Shown in pieces: positions 15,546 through 24,386 of a stretch of 49,274 bases of DNA. Position 1 is the first letter of the stretch. Every line of letters begins with the position of its first letter. A program made the translations under genes and the position numbers. The notes under the pieces were generated by a model that ran no database searches, was not told the DNA's origin, and saw only the letters and a list, made by a program, of their open reading frames with translations. The DNA is from Candidatus Curtissbacteria bacterium (GTDB taxonomy: Bacteria > Patescibacteriota > Microgenomatia > Curtissbacterales > GWA2-41-24), in assembly GCA_016183325.1 (NCBI GenBank), contig JACPEV010000002.1:1-49274 (forward strand). The letters are read 5' to 3'.

Positions 15546-15638
15546 GTCATTCTGGAGTGGCAACGACCGTCCTGGAAGGAACTGATAGGATAGAATCCAA
15601 GATCAATAAAGATCCTATCGCTAGCGCTCCAGGATGAC
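15546..15638. repeat. Family B repeat between obg and the M23 peptidase gene
   Basis: It is bounded by GTCATTCTGGAG and CTCCAGGATGAC. Outside it, TTAGTTTTCTCCAG on the left and GGAAAGAACTAACC on the right form a further inverted pair, also seen around the 22.8-kb copy. Confidence 0.75.
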
Positions 15639-15794
15639 AAGCCATTGGAAAGAACTAACCTGTTACTCGCAGCGAGGAGAGCAAGGCTCGCCTATGGCGG
15701 CACGAGCAAGACCTTGAAAATCGAAAAAACGTTATGCCATAGCCCTCTTCAAAGTTGAACCTTGATTTTGTGGTCAGTACAGCACCTTTGATAA

Positions 15795-15992
15795 TTACTC
15801 ACGAGTTTCGCACTCCCCAAACCACCTCGGGGGTGGCTGCATAGACTCCCCCGAGGTGAAGTCAGCAGGCAATTTTTCCACCATCCGAGGAGTCCCCTTC
15901 GACTACTTCGGCTTCGCTCAGGACAAGTTCGCTCAGGGCAAGCGAGGACACCTCGGAGGTGTCTTTAGGCTATGTGCGAAACTCGTGTTACT
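15795..15992. mobile_element. MITE-like element with 14-bp perfect TIRs and TTACT duplication
   Basis: The ends CACGAGTTTCGCAC (15800-15813) and GTGCGAAACTCGTG (15974-15987) are perfect inverted repeats. The 5-mer TTACT flanks both sides (15795-15799, 15988-15992). Inside are two hairpin words of the CACCTCGG/CCGAGGTG type and a CCTTCGAC/CTCAGG word. There is no ORF. Confidence 0.75.
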
Positions 15993-16150
15993 CTCTCAAA
16001 ATTAATCATAAAACTGAGTGTAGAGTCCCAGCCGTAAAGTGTAAAGTGCATTGGTGACAATTTCCAACGATCGTTGTATTTCGTCACTAAACCACGGCCC
16101 GACCGGTTGCTTTTCGTACCTCTCGTACTTCTCTTACTTTTTGTACCTGA

Positions 16151-17260
16151 TTATTTTCCCAGTATCCCAAGCGGATTTAAAGGTGTACCGTTATTTCTGA
16201 TTTCTATATGCAAGTGGGTCCCGGTCGACCTTCCTGTTGATCCCATTGCACCTATTGCATCCGCTTTTGATACAGTTTGACCCGCAGCAACATAAATCGC
16301 CGAAAGATGGGCATATAAAGTTGTATAGCCATTACCATGATCGATGATGACCCGATTTCCATAACCATAATTATCCGGCCAACCGGCCACAGTCACGGTT
16401 CCTGCGTCAGCGGCCAAAATTGGGCCTCCGGAAAGACTGGAAATATCAAGCCCGGGGTGATACCAAGCAAAGTATTGCGAAAGATCACCACTTGCTGGCC
16501 AGATAAAAGTTGCAGATCCCAGGTCTGCAACCGGAATATTTTGCTGGGCCAGATATTGGGTTGGTACCGGTTTCGGCTTTTCTGGTGGTGCCCCATCTGG
16601 GACTATTAAAACTTGCCCGGAAGTCAACTGAAAATCATCTCCAATATCATTGAAAGGAAAATCAATTATCGCCTGGGCGTTTGCCTGATATTTCTTGGCC
16701 ACAGAATAAATAGTATCGCCGGAGGCAACTTTTGCTGCCACACCTGAAACCGGCAGAATCGAAAGCTTTTGACCGGCTCTGATAATCGAACTGGTACTCA
16801 AATCATTTTCCCAAAGGATCGTATTCTCCGATACACCATATTCTTTAGCAATCGAGGAAATAGTGTCACCAGCAACAACTGTGTATTCAAAGATTTTATC
16901 TCTAGGTTTATCTGAAATAATCGTCACCGGTGTAATTGTTGAAGTAATTACTCCTGTGCTTAATAAATCGTCACGTGTTCCGGCAACTAATGGATTTGCC
17001 GGTATTCCTGGATATGAACCGGAAACTACCGAATTAGATGAAATAACTCCCCCAGCTACTAAAACCGAGATAGCCAAACCTAAAATCGAACCATGTAAAA
17101 AAAGCGAGGTATTTGCGCCTCGCCTGACCATCAATATATTGACCAAGAAACTCTTGTATTTTTCAAAGTAAAGTCCCGCTCTTCTGATTCTCAGAATTAG
17201 ATAGGCGACCAAAGCTTTCAAAAAAACCGCAATTTCCTTATGCAATAGACTTTTTTCCAT
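16151..17260 (-). CDS. LysM-M23 cell-wall peptidase
   Basis: After an N-terminal region with a membrane helix (about SILGLAISVLVAGGVIS) come two LysM peptidoglycan-binding repeats (YTVVAGDTISSIAKEYGVS and VASGDTIYSVAKKYQAN). The C-terminal domain is an M23 peptidase with metal-site motifs HPGLDIS and HLHIEIRNNG. It would be an envelope-anchored enzyme cleaving peptide cross-links. The ORF track begins at 17293, but I prefer the ATG at about 17260 (MEKSLLHKE) because the first residues look non-conserved. It lies directly downstream of rho, which may share its transcript. Confidence 0.88.
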   Translation of the reverse strand: MEKSLLHKEIAVFLKALVAYLILRIRRAGLYFEKYKSFLVNILMVRRGANTSLFLHGSILGLAISVLVAGGVISSNSVVSGSYPGIPANPLVAGTRDDLLSTGVITSTITPVTIISDKPRDKIFEYTVVAGDTISSIAKEYGVSENTILWENDLSTSSIIRAGQKLSILPVSGVAAKVASGDTIYSVAKKYQANAQAIIDFPFNDIGDDFQLTSGQVLIVPDGAPPEKPKPVPTQYLAQQNIPVADLGSATFIWPASGDLSQYFAWYHPGLDISSLSGGPILAADAGTVTVAGWPDNYGYGNRVIIDHGNGYTTLYAHLSAIYVAAGQTVSKADAIGAMGSTGRSTGTHLHIEIRNNGTPLNPLGILGK

Positions 17261-17329
17261 AATTGGGTTATTAAGCAGCCAGACCGCCCGCACCCTGCAC
17301 CATACGGTGCGGAGGAGAACCGCAAGCAG

Positions 17330-18748
17330 TTACTTGATGTCTTTACTGAGTCCTTCTAAAAACTCTTTATTTGAGGCCGTCTTCGCCAGTCTCTCTACCA
17401 AAATCTCTGTCTGCTCATCTGGGTTTAAAACGGAAAGCATCCGACGCATTGTGACTATTCTCTTGTAGTCCTCGACACTAAACAAAAGCTCTTCCTGCCT
17501 AGTCGAAGACCTATTTACATCAATCGCCGGGTAAATTCTGCGCTCAGCCAGCTTCCGATCAAGATGCAGCTCCATATTGCCGGTTCCCTTAAATTCTTCA
17601 TAGATCAAATCGTCCATACGTGAGCCGGTATCAATAAGAGCCGTACCAATAATTGTCAAACTTCCACCTTCCTCGCAGTTTCTGGCAGCACCAAAAAACC
17701 TCTTTGGAGGGTAAAGTGCCGCCGGGTCAAAACCGCCTGTCAGAGTCCTGCCGGATGGCGGAACGGAAAGATTGTAAGCTCGGGCTAAACGTGTAATCGA
17801 ATCCAAAAGAATAACCACGTCAACACCTTTCTCGACTAAACGTTTGGCCCGATCCAGACAAATTTCCGCAACCCTCGTCTGATCCTCGGCCGGCTCGTCA
17901 AAATTGGAGGCGATAACCTCACCTTTAACCGATCGGGAAATATCCGTGACCTCTTCCGGTCTCTCTCCAATTAAAGCCGCCATCAAGTGAATCTTTGGGA
18001 AATTTTCAGAAATGCCGCGGGCGACATCTTTTAAAATCGTCGTTTTACCCGCCTTTGGCGGCGAAACAATCATTCCCCGCTGGCCCAAGCCAATCGGTGC
18101 AATAAGATCAATGACTCTTGTTGAAAGCGGTGTTTTGCCTGTTTCAAGCTTTAATTTCTTATTAGGATAAATGGGAGTTAGGTCTTCAAATTTTACTCTC
18201 TTGCCTTGCTTTTCAGCATCCACATCGTTGACCTTAACTACTTTCAAAAGACCAAAGTAGCGTTCATTCTCTTTCGGCGGCCTTCCCAGACCACGAACAT
18301 CGTCGCCTGGCCTAAGCATAAATTTACGAATTTGTGAAGCAGATATATAAACGTCCTGGTCACTCGGCCTGAATTTAGGCCTTAAGAAACCGTGCCCATC
18401 GCCGGCAATATCCAAAATCCCATTCACTTCTTGGGTTGGTACGTCACGACCTGAAGCTGCATATTCATCTTCACCGTTTTGATAATCCCGGCCAAATCCT
18501 CGAGGCGGAGCTACATACGATTCGATAGGCGGTTCCATTGGAGCTGGCTTGTCCATAGTTGAAGACTGCGGCGCCGCAATCGGTCTCGGTGTATAAGGGC
18601 CCGGTGGGGTCCGGAGATCGATCACGGAAGCCACGGGCGGCTTTTCCTCACTCGCCTCGCTGCCAGCCTCGCCGAGTCTAGGCGGGCGAAGCGGGCCGTT
18701 TGCGCTCTTCAGATCATTCTTTACTCTCACGGAAACTTTAGTAGGCAT
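17330..18748 (-). CDS. rho: Transcription termination factor Rho
   Basis: The 472-residue protein has a variable Pro-rich N-terminus (1-105), the Rho RNA-binding cold-shock-like domain ([16 protein letters not shown]) and the hexameric ATPase domain. Motifs include Walker [10 protein letters not shown], Walker [17 protein letters not shown] and the Q-loop/R-loop segment [11 protein letters not shown]. It terminates transcription of untranslated RNA. Residues about 20-36 ([15 protein letters not shown]) come from the CGCTTCGCCCGC-type repeat and look inserted, within the naturally variable N-terminus. Confidence 0.96.
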   Translation of the reverse strand: MPTKVSVRVKNDLKSANGPLRPPRLGEAGSEASEEKPPVASVIDLRTPPGPYTPRPIAAPQSSTMDKPAPMEPPIESYVAPPRGFGRDYQNGEDEYAASGRDVPTQEVNGILDIAGDGHGFLRPKFRPSDQDVYISASQIRKFMLRPGDDVRGLGRPPKENERYFGLLKVVKVNDVDAEKQGKRVKFEDLTPIYPNKKLKLETGKTPLSTRVIDLIAPIGLGQRGMIVSPPKAGKTTILKDVARGISENFPKIHLMAALIGERPEEVTDISRSVKGEVIASNFDEPAEDQTRVAEICLDRAKRLVEKGVDVVILLDSITRLARAYNLSVPPSGRTLTGGFDPAALYPPKRFFGAARNCEEGGSLTIIGTALIDTGSRMDDLIYEEFKGTGNMELHLDRKLAERRIYPAIDVNRSSTRQEELLFSVEDYKRIVTMRRMLSVLNPDEQTEILVERLAKTASNKEFLEGLSKDIK

Positions 18749-18774
18749 TTTTCGAATTTATCCTAATCCTTTAT

Positions 18775-18900
18775 CTGTTTTCAATATTCGAATTAATTCG
18801 CATGTTGGGGAAATCCAATACTATTCAACACTAACATTCGAATTTGTACGAATCATCGTTAATTTGGAAGCCCATTCGCATTCATTCGTATTTACCAGGG
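18775..18900. repeat. Family F ATTCG-rich degenerate repeats
   Basis: Repeated ATTCG/CGAAT words in both orientations (AATTCGCATG, ACATTCGAATTTG, CATTCGTATTT) fill the gap upstream of rho. The same style occurs in 23S rRNA insertions and at 35985, 40235 and 43975. Confidence 0.6.
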
Positions 18901-18959
18901 AAACATCAAAATTGAGGACAACTCTATTCTATAACCCCACCTGCGCTTTGTCAAATTTT

Positions 18960-19255
18960 GTACAGTACAGTAACAGTCCACGTTCCTGATAATTTTAGCC
19001 CCGAAGGGCGCAAGCTTTGCTTATTCTTCGAGTCCGTTCGGCAAGTCTTCGACCGTGAGGCTCAGACCGAATCGGCTCAGGACGAGAAGAACATCAGACG
19101 TAATGCTGATATTCTTCGAGCCTCTCGACTAACGCTCGAGGTAAACTAAGTCGAAAAGTTTTCGCTGTAGAAGATATTTTAAGAATAGTTAGTCTTTATG
19201 GTAAGTTCTCGATTCTCCGGCTTCGCCGGATCACTCGAACAATAAAATCTCATCA
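18960..19255. repeat. Composite repeat: MITE left end plus family D
   Basis: It begins with GTAACAGTCCACGTTCCTGATA, a relative of the 819-940 element end. It also contains family D (GACCGTGAGGCTCAGACCGA) at 19045-19080. Family D also occurs inside the S1 gene (31034-31069) and at 42719-42752. There is no convincing gene. Confidence 0.55.
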
Positions 19256-19299
19256 CTTTTATTTGAAAGTTAAGCAACGAACATTTCTTTAGGCTGGAC

Positions 19300-19914
19300 T
19301 TGAAAATTTTTTTTGTCTGTGCGCAAAATAGAAGTGGAGTGAGACGTATTGGTGCAGGCTTTACACTCATTGAGCTTTTAATTGTGACGGCGATCATTGG
19401 CGTTATCTCCTCTTTTGTGGCGCTTAATATACTAGGTGGAGCCAGGGCAAAGGCCAGGGATAGTATTCGCAAGGCAAACTTGAAGCAAATCGAAAGTGCT
19501 CTGCAAGCTTATTATCTTGATCACAACTTGCAATATCCTCCCGATCCGGCAGTCAATAGTGGGACTGAGTTTACTTCTGAAACTGGAGCAAGCACTTGGC
19601 TTCCTGATCTTGCCCCTAATTATCTCAAGACCATGCCAGTAGACCCCAAACAAGCCGGGTTAATTACCCAATTGGCATTTCTGATTCAGGGATTTTTTGG
19701 CCAAGGGGAATTTCCGGAAGTGGCGGTCGCTGGCCTCTTTGATACAGGATCAGAGTCTTTTGAAACTCTACCATTTCCTCCAACCGGTTGGACAACTGGT
19801 GGCAATGCCAACTGGATTCAAAGCAGCTTTGAAGCCCAGGACGGCACACAATCCGCGGAGTCAGGCATAATAGGCCACACTAACCTTTTGGTGGAAAGTA
19901 AGCTCAGAGTCTAA
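19300..19914 (+). CDS. Type IV pilin-like protein, N-terminal part (frameshifted)
   Basis: The prepilin signature [17 protein letters not shown] starts at about residue 20 with the conserved Glu at position 5 of the mature part. Cleavage by prepilin peptidase would fall before Phe21. A pilin helix ([21 protein letters not shown]) follows, then a region ([22 protein letters not shown]) that starts a jelly-roll-like extracellular domain. The frame then ends at 19914. The rest of that domain ([15 protein letters not shown]...) resumes in another frame at about 19887 and runs into the next ORF. About 18 residues appear to be missing at the junction. The start is TTG at 19300 or GTG at 19339. This would be a pilus or pseudopilus subunit with an adhesion-like domain. 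Confidence 0.75.
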   Translation: MKIFFVCAQNRSGVRRIGAGFTLIELLIVTAIIGVISSFVALNILGGARAKARDSIRKANLKQIESALQAYYLDHNLQYPPDPAVNSGTEFTSETGASTWLPDLAPNYLKTMPVDPKQAGLITQLAFLIQGFFGQGEFPEVAVAGLFDTGSESFETLPFPPTGWTTGGNANWIQSSFEAQDGTQSAESGIIGHTNLLVESKLRV

Positions 19915-19972
19915 TTTTGATTATCTCTATTATTGCGTCGATAATGATACTTGTACCAAAGGCATCGGGTAC

Positions 19973-20554
19973 GTGGGCAGGATTTCAGGTGTAGTTAATT
20001 GGACTCAAGTAACAGTTCCTCTTTCAGCAGGAACACACAGTATACTTTGGGCTTATGAAAAAGACGGTTCCGTTGTCTCAAACCAAGATAAAGGCTGGAT
20101 CGATAATATAACGATACCTGTTTCTGGCCCATCGCCCACACCAACCCCGACGCCTACTCCTACTCCTTCGCCCACCCCTACCCCATCTCCGTCACCCTCG
20201 CCTTCACCTTCACCTTCACCCACACCCTCACCGACACCTTCTCCATCACCATCCCCAAGTCCCTCGCCGTCTCCAAGCGCTGAACCATCTCCATCGCCAA
20301 GCGCCAGTCCAAGCCCTGTGGCGACTCCAACTCCATCCCCCACTCCTTCGCCTTCACCCTCGGCGTCAGCTAGTCCATCTCCTCCGAAGCAATTCTATTA
20401 CACTTATAATGTGCCTATCGATAGACAAACCTATGTTTTGTGGTCTACTTTAGAAAACTTAGATGATCCGCTTATCAATACTAAGCCGACGGCAGTTTGC
20501 ACCCAGCCGACACCGCCTAATACTAGTTACAACTACTGTCGAAAATCTCCTTGA
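19973..20554 (+). CDS. Pilin-like protein, C-terminal part with Pro/Ser/Thr linker
   Basis: This frame is open from about 19887 and continues the pilin-like gene. It first completes the jelly-roll-like domain ([29 protein letters not shown]...GWIDNITIP). A long PSPTPTP linker (about residues 53-140) follows, then a C-terminal block ([26 protein letters not shown]) like the ends of CPR pilins. The natural product would be one protein with 19300-19914. The linker style is shared with the neighbouring surface proteins. Confidence 0.65.
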   Translation: MGRISGVVNWTQVTVPLSAGTHSILWAYEKDGSVVSNQDKGWIDNITIPVSGPSPTPTPTPTPTPSPTPTPSPSPSPSPSPSPTPSPTPSPSPSPSPSPSPSAEPSPSPSASPSPVATPTPSPTPSPSPSASASPSPPKQFYYTYNVPIDRQTYVLWSTLENLDDPLINTKPTAVCTQPTPPNTSYNYCRKSP

Positions 20555-20623
20555 ACAGCTGACAGCTTCCCATCTGGTTTTCAGGCCCCAAGAGCGCCCC
20601 AAAGGGGACGGTCCTAGAAAGCC

Positions 20624-20652
20624 TTGACACAACAGTCTAAAAATGGCATAGT
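20624..20652 (+). promoter_or_regulatory. Promoter of the RAYT gene inside the element
   Basis: A perfect TTGACA (20624-20629), a 17-base spacer and CATAGT (20647-20652) end 8 bases before the ATG. The region is partly conserved in the deleted element at 42.9 kb. Confidence 0.6.
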
Positions 20653-20660
20653 TTAATATA

Positions 20661-21320
20661 ATGCCTAGAGGTCCGCGATTCGTCTTTCCAAATGCTTTTT
20701 ACCATGTCTTTAATAGAGGCATCAACAAGCAACCAATCTTTTTAGCTAAAGCCGATTATCAATTCTTCCTTAAAAAACTCCTCGATCTCAAAAAGAAATA
20801 CGACCACTCTATCTATGCCTTTTGCCTTATGCCCAACCATTTCCATATCTCCATGCAAACGCGCAAAATCACCATCTCCAAAATCATAGCCTCGCTAGCC
20901 ACCAGTTATTCGATGTATTTTAACCGCACTTATTCCCATTTTGGCCCGGTATTTCAAAACCGATTCAAAAGCATTCTAATTGAAAACGATTCTTATTTCC
21001 TCAAGCTTTCTCAATATATTTATCTTAATCCTGTTAAAGCAAAATTGGTTGCGGATCCCCTAGCCTATGAATTCAGCAGCATCAGAGAGGCCTTAGGTAA
21101 GGAACCTCTGCATTTTCTTGATGAAGATATTATTAGACTGATTGGCCAAACCAAGAGTTCACAAGAAGAATATGCGCAGTTTATTTATGGTGGAGTTGAA
21201 GAAGACTTAATCGAAATTGAAAAATTATTTGAAAAAGAAGAAGTAGTGTTGGGGTCAGAAAGATTTGCTACGTTGACCCAAAAGAAGTATTTAAGAAGGC
21301 ATCTTAAAAACAATGCTTAG
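20661..21320 (+). CDS. REP-associated tyrosine transposase (RAYT, Y1/IS200-like)
   Basis: This 219-residue Y1 transposase has the N-terminal RPRGP-like start (MPRGPRFVFPNAFYHVFNRG), the HUH-type metal motif in CLMPNHFHI and the segment QYIYLNPVKAKLV typical of RAYTs. These enzymes nick and move single-stranded DNA carrying palindromes and are linked to REP sequences. Here the gene is bounded by short inverted repeats and the region is rich in palindromes. Whether it mobilises the A-E families is not shown. The link to the 42.8-kb derivative is direct sequence similarity. Confidence 0.88.
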   Translation: MPRGPRFVFPNAFYHVFNRGINKQPIFLAKADYQFFLKKLLDLKKKYDHSIYAFCLMPNHFHISMQTRKITISKIIASLATSYSMYFNRTYSHFGPVFQNRFKSILIENDSYFLKLSQYIYLNPVKAKLVADPLAYEFSSIREALGKEPLHFLDEDIIRLIGQTKSSQEEYAQFIYGGVEEDLIEIEKLFEKEEVVLGSERFATLTQKKYLRRHLKNNA

Positions 21321-21388
21321 TTTAGACTATCACAATAGTTAATCTCAGGACCGTCCCTTAATTCCAACTCGCTGATGTCAGTTAACTG

Positions 21389-22714
21389 TTAAGGAGTAAG
21401 GGCGGCTTCCTCGGCATCAACCAGTCCCGATCCTTCCTGGTTTGCCGAAAGGAGAAGCAGATTATCGGCAGTCAGCTGTAGTTTGGCTTGAATCTGGTCT
21501 GGCGAAAAGCCCGGATGTGTTGACAAGACCAAAGCCGCACTTCCGGCTACATGAGGAGAAGCCATGGAAGTCCCGGACATTATGGTATAACCATTGCCCT
21601 TGTATGTCGAGTAAATGGAAACGCCGGGTGCCGCCAGATCCACCTCCGGGCCCCGGCTGGACCAATACGGCTGACCGTCCGTGGAATCGACAGCGGAAAC
21701 GGCGATACTTTCGGCATATTTGGCAGGATAGATAACCGTGTTATCGCCAGGACCAGAATTGCCAGCGGCGGCCACCACGGTGATACCGGCGGCTTTGGCG
21801 GCAATAACGGCATCATGAAAGCTTTGGATGTCAGATGAGGTGCCAAGGCTCATATTGATGATATTCATGTTATTGGCAATAGACCACTCTATGCCTTCAA
21901 TAATGTCGGAGACATAGCCGTAGCCGTTTCTGTTCAAAACCTTAACGGCATAAAGGTCGACTTGGTGGCCGACACCAACTACGCCAATTGAATTATTAAC
22001 TGCGGCAATAATACCGGCGACATGACTGCCGTGGCCGTTGTCATCTTCTGCTGTAGCGGCCGGGTTAATGGTATTGGTACCTCCTTTGATATTAGCGGCA
22101 AGATCCGGATGATCAAGATCAAATCCCGTGTCAATAACGGCGACTTTTATACTATCTGCTGCTGATGTTGTCCAAACTTTTTCGGCATCGATTCTATCAA
22201 CACCCCAAGGAACCGGTTGGGTTGAAGGACTCGGCGCCGGGGAAGATGAAGGTGACGGTGACGGACTTGGAGATGGCGTAGGCGTAGGTGAAGGTGAGGG
22301 CGAAGTGCTGGGTGATGGTGACGGTGTGGGTATTGGACTCGGACTGGGCGAAGGCGTTGGACTAGGGCTGGGTGATGGACGACAGCGTTGCCACCATTTG
22401 TGACAAAGTACAAATGCTTGGGCATCTTCCTCAACCCTAAAAACAGCCGGATTTGTCCTGAGGCTTGCGGCTTGACTAGTCGTCATCTCGGCCACCTGTG
22501 CATTGACTAGGGCAAGCCTTTTGATCCTTCTTGCCGACAGTCGCCCAAGAGTCCTCTCTTGATCTGGCACATCGACTTGCTTTTTAAAGGTAACAATGAA
22601 TCTTTTAGCCTCCGGCTTTGGAAGTTGGGGTCCTGAAGGAACTGTAAGCGCCCAAACGGGTTGGGCTATCAGCAGAAAAAGAAGCAGTAAAACAGACAAT
22701 GTCTGCCCGGGCAT
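21389..22714 (-). CDS. Secreted subtilisin-like serine protease (S8)
   Basis: The 441-residue protein has a signal peptide (about 1-22) and an I9-type propeptide ([10 protein letters not shown]...[10 protein letters not shown], about 37-102). A long Pro/Ser linker (112-165) is placed unusually between propeptide and catalytic domain, followed by an S8 domain. The catalytic triad is visible as Asp195 (DTG), His228 (HGSHVAG) and Ser383 ([11 protein letters not shown]), with the oxyanion Asn318 (AAGNS). It would act outside the cell. TATAGT ends 7 bases before the ATG with a -35 at the right spacing. Confidence 0.93.
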   Translation of the reverse strand: MPGQTLSVLLLLFLLIAQPVWALTVPSGPQLPKPEAKRFIVTFKKQVDVPDQERTLGRLSARRIKRLALVNAQVAEMTTSQAASLRTNPAVFRVEEDAQAFVLCHKWWQRCRPSPSPSPTPSPSPSPIPTPSPSPSTSPSPSPTPTPSPSPSPSPSSSPAPSPSTQPVPWGVDRIDAEKVWTTSAADSIKVAVIDTGFDLDHPDLAANIKGGTNTINPAATAEDDNGHGSHVAGIIAAVNNSIGVVGVGHQVDLYAVKVLNRNGYGYVSDIIEGIEWSIANNMNIINMSLGTSSDIQSFHDAVIAAKAAGITVVAAAGNSGPGDNTVIYPAKYAESIAVSAVDSTDGQPYWSSRGPEVDLAAPGVSIYSTYKGNGYTIMSGTSMASPHVAGSAALVLSTHPGFSPDQIQAKLQLTADNLLLLSANQEGSGLVDAEEAALTP

Positions 22715-22721
22715 TATTTAA

Positions 22722-22750
22722 ACTATAATCCCCTTTGCCCAAAACATCAA
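22722..22750 (-). promoter_or_regulatory. Promoter of the subtilisin gene
   Basis: TTGATG (22745-22750), a 17-base spacer and TATAGT (22722-22727) are followed after 7 bases by the ATG. There is no room for a Shine-Dalgarno sequence, so a leaderless message is likely. Confidence 0.65.
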
Positions 22751-22761
22751 GAACTGTACAG

Positions 22762-22884
22762 GTAACAGGTTAGTTCTTTCCAGTAGTCATCCTGGAAGGA
22801 GGCTGAAAGCCGACTGAGAGGATCTAAAAAGATTCTATCGCTACGCTCCAGAATGACGTCTACTGGAGAAAACTAACCTCTTAC
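22762..22884. mobile_element. Extended family B element with about 24-bp inverted ends
   Basis: The ends GTAACAGGTTAGTT... and ...AACTAACCTCTTAC are inverted repeats surrounding a family B core (22786-22857). No clear target-site duplication is visible. A related arrangement exists around 15546-15668. Confidence 0.6.
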
Positions 22885-22934
22885 TAATATTCAAGAGCTT
22901 GCTGAAAACCTATCTTTTCTTGTCATTCCGAACA

Positions 22935-23030
22935 AGCCCTCGGTATTCGCCTTTCAGGCTCAAAAGTATGTTTTCTCTTCAATTCATCCGAGGCCTGATA
23001 GGCCTCGGTATTCTTGAAGTAGAAAATAAA
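22935..23030. repeat. Family C repeat, copy 1
   Basis: This 96-bp sequence containing GAGGCCTGATAGGCCTC is nearly identical (one difference seen) to 35868-35963. It lies in the gap downstream of the sorting-signal protein gene. Confidence 0.8.
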
Positions 23031-23227
23031 TTCAGGATGACATATCAGAGATGACAAAAAGACAGTTTATTACAACAACCTTTTCTTGACAATCCGAAGC
23101 TGAAAGGTTTTCAGCAGCCTTAGAGAATTACTATTGAGGCAAGACAAACTTGACCGACATCGGCCGAAATTTCAGAGAGCCTATTCAGCTTTGCTTTAGT
23201 AATTGTATTCATGCCAGATATTTATCC

Positions 23228-23264
23228 AAAAAAGGGACCGCAAGCCTGCCCTACTTACGGTCCC
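23228..23264 (-). terminator. Rho-independent terminator after the surface protein gene
   Basis: On the minus strand, GGGACCG and CGGTCCC form a stem around a 17-base loop, followed by six T residues. It lies about 50 bases beyond the stop of the 23317-24369 gene. Confidence 0.75.
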
Positions 23265-23273
23265 TAAATAGTC

Positions 23274-23322
23274 GTTAATGGTTAATGGTTAATGGTTAAT
23301 GGTTTATGGTTAATAGTTAATG
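23274..23322. repeat. Tandem GTTAATG heptamers
   Basis: About seven copies of GTTAATG with minor variants (GTTTATG, GTTAATA) sit between the stop codon and the terminator. Confidence 0.75.
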
Positions 23323-24369
23323 GACTTTGTCTTTTCGTGACTTCACCAGTCCGTTGGCAACCTCCGCCAAAGTTTCTTCGCGGCCATTAGTAATTCTTCC
23401 CCTTCCGTACCTTGAGAGAAAAATTCCCAAAGGCGCCAAACTTGCCATCGAGACCATGCCCAAAACTCCAACTCCAGTCTGTGGCTGTGTTTTAACTCCC
23501 AGAACCTGTCCGCCAGAGGGTGATGGCGTGGGATTTATGACATTGACTGTTTGGGTAACTGTCTGGCTAATGGTCGGATTTTGAGTTTGAGTCTGGGTAT
23601 TGGTTTGGGTATTGGTTTGTGTTTGAGTCTGCGTTTGGCTTTGACCTTGCGGTGAGGGGCTTGGAGAAGCTATCGGCGATGGTGACGGACTGGGTGAAGG
23701 GCTTGGGCTGGCACTCGGTGACGGACTGGGACTTGGACTTGGTGATGGTGATGGTGACGGACTCGGTGATGGTGATGGTGATGGTGACGGACTCGGAGGG
23801 CTGGGTGGTGGTGTCGGAACTTGCACCTTAACCTTAAAACTAATTTGGATTATAAACTCGTTGCAACCATTTTGGTTACCCAAAAGTAGACCGTGGCCAA
23901 CGATTCCGTCCGGCATTGGGGTATTGTTAAACTCAAAGTTACCGTCTCCGTTAACATCCCAAGTCATTCGGGTTGAACCCGGAACGTAGACAAGCTGACC
24001 ACTGCCGGTCATCCGAATAACCACAGTATCAGATTTACCGGCCGCATTATCCGCCCAAACCTTGGCCACACTAGAACTATCGCTGAAAGAACCACTGGGC
24101 AGAGTTACTTTAATTCTGAGGTTTTCGGCAGTCGTTTGCAGATTGGTATTGTGAATCTCTGCGTAAAACTGCGCTTGCTCACCCGGCTTTAAGGCGACTT
24201 GATGTTGCCAGGAATTGCCGGCTGCCAAATATAAAAGGGTCAGGTTAGGATTCCAGGCCCAAGCAGATTTCAAAATCGAACCCAAACTGGCCAAACTCAA
24301 AACGAAAGCTGCCAAAATCGAAAGTCCCAAAATCCAGCTAATTCTCAAAAGTTTAACTGGTATATCCAT
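23317..24369 (-). CDS. Surface protein with DUF11-like domain, PS linker and sorting-signal-like tail
   Basis: The 350-residue protein begins with a signal or anchor helix (about 9-35). A beta-rich domain (40-180: LKPGEQAQFYAEIHNTN, DVNGDGNFEFNNTPMPDG) resembles DUF11-type surface repeats. A PSPSPS linker, a Gln/Thr-repeat run and a C-terminal tail follow. The tail reads QPQTG, then a hydrophobic stretch (VGVLGMVSMASLAPLGIFL), then Arg-rich residues. That is the layout of a sortase cell-wall sorting signal with a non-standard motif. No sortase gene is in the window. Surface location is well supported; sortase processing is inference. Confidence 0.7.
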   Translation of the reverse strand: MDIPVKLLRISWILGLSILAAFVLSLASLGSILKSAWAWNPNLTLLYLAAGNSWQHQVALKPGEQAQFYAEIHNTNLQTTAENLRIKVTLPSGSFSDSSSVAKVWADNAAGKSDTVVIRMTGSGQLVYVPGSTRMTWDVNGDGNFEFNNTPMPDGIVGHGLLLGNQNGCNEFIIQISFKVKVQVPTPPPSPPSPSPSPSPSPSPSPSPSPSPSPSPSPSASPSPSPSPSPSPIASPSPSPQGQSQTQTQTQTNTQTNTQTQTQNPTISQTVTQTVNVINPTPSPSGGQVLGVKTQPQTGVGVLGMVSMASLAPLGIFLSRYGRGRITNGREETLAEVANGLVKSRKDKVH

Positions 24370-24386
24370 TTACTATTCCACCCCTT

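Larger units (their letters stand above)
20601..21358 (+). mobile_element. RAYT transposase unit with inverted GGGACGGTCC ends
   Basis: The transposase gene is bracketed by CAAAGGGGACGGTCCT on the left and AGGACCGTCCC on the right, an 11-bp inverted repeat. The same ends and subterminal sequences occur in a short derivative at 42776-42948. Confidence 0.7.

Noticed and set aside
20136-20390. Possible CRISPR-like or satellite array
   Set aside because: The repeats are short Pro/Ser/Thr codon runs inside a protein linker, without spacers of constant length.
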